In this document: positions 5,747 through 10,612 of the stretch, in pieces | Position numbering within the stretch: position 1 is the stretch's first letter | Layout: every line of letters begins with the position of its first letter | Assembly (NCBI GenBank): GCA_002392325.1 | Contig: DGGS01000022.1 | Span: 1 to 10,612, forward strand | Direction of reading: 5' to 3' | From: Bacteroidales bacterium UBA3868 | Lineage (GTDB): Bacteria; Bacteroidota; Bacteroidia; Bacteroidales; WCHB1-69 | DNA: 10,612 bases | Program-made: the position numbers and the translations under genes | The notes under the pieces: generated by a model | Database searches by the model: none | What the model saw: only the letters and a program-made list of their open reading frames with translations | What the model was told of the DNA's origin: nothing

Positions 5747-6211
5747 ATGAGAAAAACCTTCTGTATTTTCTTTCTGTTGAGCATCATTTGGCTCGGACAT
5801 GCGCAGACTGATGTGGAAATTCAGTTCTTCAATTCCGGCACGCAGACTTTCACCGTCAGCGATGCTGGCAAGATTTATTTTGACAACGGTTTCATGCTGG
5901 TTGACGAAGGCAATGGCATACCCTACTCTTTTCCCATCCCGGATATCAAAAAAGTGATGTTCGACCATATCACTTCGGTGGAAACATTGGAGACCTCCGA
6001 CATCCGAATCTACCCCAACCCTGTCACCAACTATTTAAGAATCAGCTCAGAACACTACACGGACATTCCGTATCAGATTTATGCGCTGGACGGGCGGCTG
6101 GTGCTTACCGGAACCGCTCATTCCGAAGAGTCTATTTCCATGAACAATCTTTCCAAAGGATTATATCTGTTGAAAATCGATGGTAAAACTTTCAAAATCA
6201 GCAAATTATGA
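5747..6211 (+). CDS. Small secreted protein with T9SS type A C-terminal sorting domain
   Basis: This 154-aa protein has a signal peptide (residues 1-19, MRKTFCIFFLLSIIWLGHA, cleavage probably before Q20). A short middle part of about 55 residues follows, with two beta-strand-rich modules ending GKIYFDNG and PDIKKVMFDH. The C-terminal sorting domain runs about 84-154: SDIRIYPNPVTNYLRIS, then QIYALDGRLVLTGT, then NLSKGLYLLKIDGKTFKISKL (shown in parts). The PNP motif (90-92) and the GLYLLKI...K ending are typical of the type IX secretion sorting signal. In known T9SS cargo this domain is recognised by the translocon, removed, and the protein anchored to the surface or released. There is almost no cargo between signal and sorting domain, which is unusual. 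The stop overlaps the next start (ATGA, 6208-6211), implying translational coupling. Its module pair resembles the amino end of the next protein. No function is known to me. Confidence 0.9.
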   Translation: MRKTFCIFFLLSIIWLGHAQTDVEIQFFNSGTQTFTVSDAGKIYFDNGFMLVDEGNGIPYSFPIPDIKKVMFDHITSVETLETSDIRIYPNPVTNYLRISSEHYTDIPYQIYALDGRLVLTGTAHSEESISMNNLSKGLYLLKIDGKTFKISKL

Positions 6212-8646
6212 AAAAGACCATCGTTTTTACCATCGCCATCCTTTTCGCCGTCTCCCTGCATGCGCAGGAGATTCTGCATTTGTATCATGGGAACAATGTG
6301 GTATTTGAAAAATCCGTTTCCGAAATCGACAGCATTCATTTTTTGGGAAATGTGTCCGTCTTTTCCTATCAAAACGATTATATGACATTCCCGACCAGCG
6401 ATGTGGACAGTATCACCTTTAGTGATGACAGTTTAATGAGCGGGGATGAGATATACATCACTTGGAACGGCGACAATGTAAACATCGTCAATCCGTTCGC
6501 CAACAATGGTGTTTCCATAACCAACAATGGCGCAAAAGTCACAGTTACGGTCACTTCCACCGTTCAGGACATTGTTTACCACTTGTCGGGAAGTACTTCC
6601 GACGGTTATTTGTACATAACTCCTAACAAGCGTTTCACGCTGTCGCTGGAGGGTGTGAATATCACCAACAGCGAAGGCCCGGCCATCGATGTGTTAGTGG
6701 ACAAGAAGACCACTGTTGTCTTGGCCAACAATTCGCAGAACTATCTAACAGACGGATCCGCAAATCCCAAGAAAGCGGCTTTGCAAAGCAAAAGCGAGTT
6801 GATTTTCAACGGCAGTGGCACTTTAACGGTGACTGGCAACAAGCGCAACGGCATCCACAGTGACGACTATGTGCAGATCAACAGTGGCACCATCGTGGTT
6901 TCTTCCGCCGTAGCCGACGGTATCCATTGTGACTATTTCATCCTGAATGGTGGCACGCTCAACATCACCGCCTCTGGTGACGGCGTGGACGGAGACACCG
7001 GCCACATTGAGATCAACAACGGCAGCGTCACGGTTAATGTGGCGACTGCTGATGCCAAGGGATTGAAATGCGACAGTATCATCACCATTAATGGCGGGAA
7101 CATCACCGTGAACAACAGCGGTGACCAGAGCAAGGGCATCAAGAGCGGCAAGGAAATGTTCATCAACGGTGGTACGACTACCGTAAATGCCACGGGCACA
7201 TATGTAAGCGAGACCACTGACGATGGTGTGGACCTCTCATACTGCACCGGTATTAAGACTGGCGGAAACCTGTTCATCACAGGCGGCGGCATCACTGTAG
7301 TTTGTTCCAGCAACAACGCCGGGGGCAAGGCCATCAGCAGCGACAGCAGCATCACGATTACGGGAGGTATTATAAACCTCACAGCCACGGGTGCCTGCAA
7401 CAAATACCTTGTAACGGGCAGCACATACGACAGTTATGCTTCCGTATGTTTGAAGAGCAACAAAAATCTGAACATCAGTGGCGGTACTATCACGGCCACC
7501 GCAGGCGGACGTGCTATCAGCTGTGATGGCAACTACACCCAAACAGGCGGCAAAGTGGTGACTTCCACCAATGCTGCCGGGTTCACTGTTATGGGCACCG
7601 GCACCTCCTGTACGGACGGTTTTGCGCCGGCATGTTTGAAAGCGGACGGCAACATTGTCATCACCTCCGGCGGTTTCAGCGGCACGAGCACAGGCAAGGG
7701 CGGACGAGGTCTTGTGGCCGACGGCACGCTTACCGTGGGCACCACGGGTATGGCAGATAGTTTGACTGTAGTCTATGTTACCACCAGCGGTGCACCTGTC
7801 AACGCCTCCAGTGGTGGCGGCGGCGGTTGGCCTGGCGGCGGAGGCAGCAGTTCCGACTATTGGAAAGGGTTGCCCAAAGGCGTGAAAATCGAAGGCAACA
7901 TCACCGTGAACAGCGGCCACTTGCAGAGTTATTGCTCACAAACCAGCGGCAGTACCACAGGCGAAGGCATTGAAACCAAAGCCAGTTTATACATCAACGG
8001 CGGTTATGTGGAGGCCAACTCCTACGATGACGCCATCAACGCGAACAGTCACATCCAGATTACGGGAGGTCATGTGTGGGCATACGCGCGTGGCAACGAC
8101 GGTATGGACTGCAACGGCACGCGCATTGACATCAGCGGCGGCACTGTGATTGTGCGGGGCACTGAAGTGGCCATTGATGATAACGGCGACCATGGTGGCA
8201 AACTCTACATCACCGGAGGCACTATTGTGCTGATTGGCGGTAACATGGGTACCACCGAGGCCACGCCTTCCGTGACCGGCCAAAAGGGAGTCACCCTGAG
8301 CAGCGGTGGCGGTGGCGGATGGCCCGGCGGTGGAGGTGGCGGGGGCAGCACGCTAGCCACTAACGGCTTCTGTCTAAAAAACAGCAGTGCCACCAACATC
8401 CTCACATTCAAGTGGCCGACCTTCAGCGGCAGCGGTTTTGACAATGTCACCTTGCCCCGAGGCACGAACGGCACGGAGGACACCCATGTCAATTCCGGTG
8501 TCTATGTCAGTTCACCCTCCATCCAAAGCGGCACCTACACATACTTCACCTCACCATCCATCAGCGGCGGTTCCAACTGGCACGGCTTGTATAGCGGTGC
8601 CACCGTCACCACATCCGGAAACGGAACATCCGTAACAGCACAGTAA
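6208..8646 (+). CDS. Secreted beta-helix protein, Cthe_2159-like carbohydrate-binding domain
   Basis: This 812-aa protein has a signal peptide (1-19, MKKTIVFTIAILFAVSLHA). Next come two short modules typical of Bacteroidota surface proteins (SVSEIDSIHFLG, 36-47; TSDVDSITFSDD, 63-74). A long Asn/Gly/Thr-rich parallel beta-helix follows, about 80-690. The coils repeat the theme 'GIxSDxxIxINGGTIxVxxxGDG': GIHSDDYVQINSGTIVV (215-231), ILNGGTLNITASGDGVDGD (245-263), INGGNITVNNSGDQSKGIKS (294-313). This is the pattern of the Cthe_2159 family (Pfam PF14262), whose founder binds polygalacturonan and Ca2+ and resembles pectate lyases. Whether this protein binds or cleaves is unknown. Two GGGGGWPGGGG loops (536-546 and 700-710) interrupt the coils. 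The C-terminus (SGNGTSVTAQ) carries no evident T9SS sorting domain, whereas the overlapping upstream protein has one. It is presumably exported to the periplasm or cell surface and co-translated with that protein. Confidence 0.85.
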   Translation: MKKTIVFTIAILFAVSLHAQEILHLYHGNNVVFEKSVSEIDSIHFLGNVSVFSYQNDYMTFPTSDVDSITFSDDSLMSGDEIYITWNGDNVNIVNPFANNGVSITNNGAKVTVTVTSTVQDIVYHLSGSTSDGYLYITPNKRFTLSLEGVNITNSEGPAIDVLVDKKTTVVLANNSQNYLTDGSANPKKAALQSKSELIFNGSGTLTVTGNKRNGIHSDDYVQINSGTIVVSSAVADGIHCDYFILNGGTLNITASGDGVDGDTGHIEINNGSVTVNVATADAKGLKCDSIITINGGNITVNNSGDQSKGIKSGKEMFINGGTTTVNATGTYVSETTDDGVDLSYCTGIKTGGNLFITGGGITVVCSSNNAGGKAISSDSSITITGGIINLTATGACNKYLVTGSTYDSYASVCLKSNKNLNISGGTITATAGGRAISCDGNYTQTGGKVVTSTNAAGFTVMGTGTSCTDGFAPACLKADGNIVITSGGFSGTSTGKGGRGLVADGTLTVGTTGMADSLTVVYVTTSGAPVNASSGGGGGWPGGGGSSSDYWKGLPKGVKIEGNITVNSGHLQSYCSQTSGSTTGEGIETKASLYINGGYVEANSYDDAINANSHIQITGGHVWAYARGNDGMDCNGTRIDISGGTVIVRGTEVAIDDNGDHGGKLYITGGTIVLIGGNMGTTEATPSVTGQKGVTLSSGGGGGWPGGGGGGGSTLATNGFCLKNSSATNILTFKWPTFSGSGFDNVTLPRGTNGTEDTHVNSGVYVSSPSIQSGTYTYFTSPSISGGSNWHGLYSGATVTTSGNGTSVTAQ
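7813..7845 (+). repeat. Gly-rich Trp-Pro loop, copy 1 (residues 536-546)
   Basis: This stretch encodes GGGGGWPGGGG, preceded by Ser-Ser and followed by Ser-rich SSSDYW. It repeats at residues 700-710 (8305-8337). The two copies have the same amino acids but differ at several synonymous third positions, so it is an old or selected protein repeat rather than a fresh DNA duplication. Confidence 0.8.
8305..8346 (+). repeat. Gly-rich Trp-Pro loop, copy 2 (residues 700-713)
   Basis: This is the second GGGGGWPGGGG loop, again preceded by Ser-Ser, here extended to seven Gly after WP and followed by STLATNG. It lies at the end of the beta-helix, just before the C-terminal region (about 715-812), which has a different, non-coil composition. 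Confidence 0.8.
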
Positions 8647-8685
8647 CCCAAATTCGAATATAAAACACTCACCCATACCTCAACT

Positions 8686-10612
8686 ATGTATAAGGGCACA
8701 TTACAAAACCAAAAGGTCAAACGGCAAGACACTGAGAGCAGTCCCGCAAAATCCATCTGGATCAAGCGGTTCTGGATTTGTTATGCCGCCTTCTTCGGCA
8801 TCATCTTTTTGCTGTTCATCCTCATATCGTTGGGATGGATAGGATATATGCCTTCTTTCTCTGAATTGGAGAATCCTTCAGCCAACTTGGCCACCGAAGT
8901 GATTTCTGAAGACGGCGAATTGCTGGGCACCTATTATTTGGAGAACCGATCCAACTGCCGATACGGCGACTTGTCACAATCGTTAAAGGATGCCTTGATT
9001 GCCACGGAGGACTCGCGTTTTTACAAGCACTCCGGTGTGGATATGCGCGCCTTGTTCCGTGTGGCGGGCGGTGTGCTCACCTTCCACCACAAGGGCGGCG
9101 GCAGCACTATCACCCAGCAGTTGGCCAAGAACCTGTTCCCGCGCGACCAGAAGATAAACAAGGTGAAACTGGTTTTCTTCAAATTCAAAGAATGGGTGGT
9201 GGCCACCAAATTGGAACGCAAATACTCCAAGGATGAGATATTGGCCATGTACTTCAACACCGTTGATTTCGGGAATCAGGCCGTGGGTATCAAGTCGGCC
9301 GCCCGAACCTATTTTGACAAAACCCCAGCCGAAATCAACACCGAAGAGGCAGCACTGTTAGTGGGCATGTTGAAAGCACCCACCAAATACAGTCCGAGAA
9401 GGCATTATCAAGCCGCCATTGACCGTCGTAATGTGGTGTTAGGACAAATGAAAAAATATGGATATCTCAATGAGAATCAATTCGATTCCATCAAGGCAAT
9501 ACCCATTGACATGACCAATTTCCGGTCACAGGCGCACTATGCGGGCAAGGCCACCTACTTTCGTGAGTTCCTGCGTATGCTGCTAAAAGAGTGGTGTGCC
9601 AACAATCCCAAGAAAGACGGTTCCCATTATGATCTTTACTGCGACGGATTAAAGGTTTACACCACCATTGACTCCCGAATGCAGCAGCATGCGGAAGATG
9701 CGGTAAAGGAACATGTCTGCGACTACCTGCAGCCGTTGTTTTTCCAGCATATCAAGGGGGCCAAGAATGCTCCGTTCGTCAATTTGTCGGAAGAACAGAC
9801 CAATCGTATCTTATGGAGTGCGGCCAAGCGTTCCGAGCGATATGACCGCGCCAAGGATGCCGGCATGAGCGACGAGCAGATCAAAGCCGAGTTCAACAAG
9901 AAAGTGCCGATGACCGTATTCTCCTATCAAGGAGCGAAAGACACGGTGATGACACCTTTTGATTCAATCCGCTACTACAAGTCATTCCTGCAGTGCGGAT
10001 TGATGTGCATGGAAGCCAAAACCGGACATGTGAAGGCCTATGTGGGCGGCACCAACTATGAATATTTCCAATTTGACCATGTGAAATTGTCAAAGCGGCA
10101 GGTGGGATCCACCTTCAAACCGTATGTCTATACGGTGGCGATGCAGAGTGGTGAGTTTGACCCGTGCACCATGGTGCCCAATGTGCCGGTAACCATTGAG
10201 ACACCAGGTGGCGCATGGACTCCGCGCAACTCCGGCGCACACCGTGAAGGAGAGATGATGCCGCTGCGAGAGGCGTTGGCATTCTCTTTGAACCAAGTGT
10301 CCGCCTACCTCATGAAACGCTACGGTCCTGAAGCCGTGATTGCCTTAGTGCGCAACATGGGCATGACCTCTGACATCCCAGCGGTTCCGTCCATCTGCTT
10401 AGGTGCCTGCGAGTTAACCTTATATGAGCAGGTAGGTGCCATCAATTGTTTCCCGAACCAGGGTGTATATGTGGAACCCATCTTCATCACCCGCATCTGC
10501 GACAAGGACGGAAATGTCATTTACAACCGGTTACCCAAGACAAACGATGCCATCGACCCCATTACCGCGTTCAAGACTGTGCGACTGATGCAAGGTGTGG
10601 TGGACTACGGAA
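8686..10612 (+). CDS. Class A penicillin-binding protein (PBP1A-like), 3' truncated
   Basis: This is a bifunctional peptidoglycan synthase, polymerising lipid II (GT51 glycosyltransferase) and cross-linking stem peptides (transpeptidase). The open frame runs from ATG 8686 to the window edge: 642 complete codons, no stop. It has a short basic cytoplasmic tail and one membrane anchor (about residues 29-54). The GT51 domain follows, with ATEDSRFYKHSGVD (E108 the catalytic Glu), GGGSTITQQLAKNLF, KLERKYSKDEILAMYFN and the EEAALLVGMLKAP block. Then a linker and the transpeptidase domain, with the active-site SxxK in QVGSTFKPYVY (S475, K478) and SxN in SLNQVSAYL (S534-N536). The KTG motif would fall after the window end. 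No Shine-Dalgarno is seen. The start is 39 nt after the beta-helix gene stop, so read-through transcription is possible, though functionally unrelated. All visible catalytic residues are intact. Confidence 0.96.
   Translation, partial: MYKGTLQNQKVKRQDTESSPAKSIWIKRFWICYAAFFGIIFLLFILISLGWIGYMPSFSELENPSANLATEVISEDGELLGTYYLENRSNCRYGDLSQSLKDALIATEDSRFYKHSGVDMRALFRVAGGVLTFHHKGGGSTITQQLAKNLFPRDQKINKVKLVFFKFKEWVVATKLERKYSKDEILAMYFNTVDFGNQAVGIKSAARTYFDKTPAEINTEEAALLVGMLKAPTKYSPRRHYQAAIDRRNVVLGQMKKYGYLNENQFDSIKAIPIDMTNFRSQAHYAGKATYFREFLRMLLKEWCANNPKKDGSHYDLYCDGLKVYTTIDSRMQQHAEDAVKEHVCDYLQPLFFQHIKGAKNAPFVNLSEEQTNRILWSAAKRSERYDRAKDAGMSDEQIKAEFNKKVPMTVFSYQGAKDTVMTPFDSIRYYKSFLQCGLMCMEAKTGHVKAYVGGTNYEYFQFDHVKLSKRQVGSTFKPYVYTVAMQSGEFDPCTMVPNVPVTIETPGGAWTPRNSGAHREGEMMPLREALAFSLNQVSAYLMKRYGPEAVIALVRNMGMTSDIPAVPSICLGACELTLYEQVGAINCFPNQGVYVEPIFITRICDKDGNVIYNRLPKTNDAIDPITAFKTVRLMQGVVDYG

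Noticed and set aside
6933..7920. Minus-strand open frames opposite the beta-helix gene
   Set aside because: They arise from the repetitive GC-rich coding pattern of the Gly/Thr-rich gene on the plus strand and show no family motifs.

Overview
The window looks like Bacteroidota chromosomal DNA, probably Bacteroidales. The evidence is a type IX secretion (T9SS) C-terminal sorting domain, a FeoA-FeoB fusion, a class A penicillin-binding protein, weak Shine-Dalgarno signals and a TAnnTTTG-type promoter element. The coding regions are moderately GC-rich. One small gene (591-965) and the intergenic repeats are clearly AT-richer. No rRNA, tRNA, CRISPR array or transposase was seen.

Layout: (1) 2-502 is the 3' end of purH. 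(2) 510-1033 is an AT-rich island: a 124-aa four-helix-bundle (S23/IVS-type) gene flanked by short tandem repeats in opposite orientation. (3) 1034-1711 is ung, whose leader is the right-hand repeat. (4) On the minus strand, 5497 down to 1778 reads as a metal operon: a FeoA-FeoB iron transporter, a His-rich cation diffusion facilitator (CDF), and a 53-aa Cys-rich membrane peptide of the FeoB-associated type. (5) 5498-5746 is an AT-rich divergent promoter region. (6) 5747-8646 is a pair of secreted-protein genes overlapping by ATGA: a 154-aa protein that is mostly a T9SS sorting domain, and an 812-aa beta-helix protein resembling the Cthe_2159 carbohydrate-binding family. (7) 8686 to the end is a class A penicillin-binding protein, truncated by the window edge.

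The least ordinary signal is a repeat family. The tandem CTATGA/CATAGT repeats around the four-helix-bundle gene share a 22-nt exact match with the His-rich N-terminal coding region of the CDF gene. There the same two repeat arms lie head to head around a CTAG centre and cover the likely start codon. The repeat may therefore have supplied both the (His-Ser)n metal-binding segment and an mRNA hairpin at the start of that gene.

The metal operon has a coherent logic. FeoAB imports Fe(II), the Cys-rich peptide is thought to assist FeoB, and the CDF would move a divalent cation (Zn by its HDHD site, possibly Fe or Mn) in the opposite direction.
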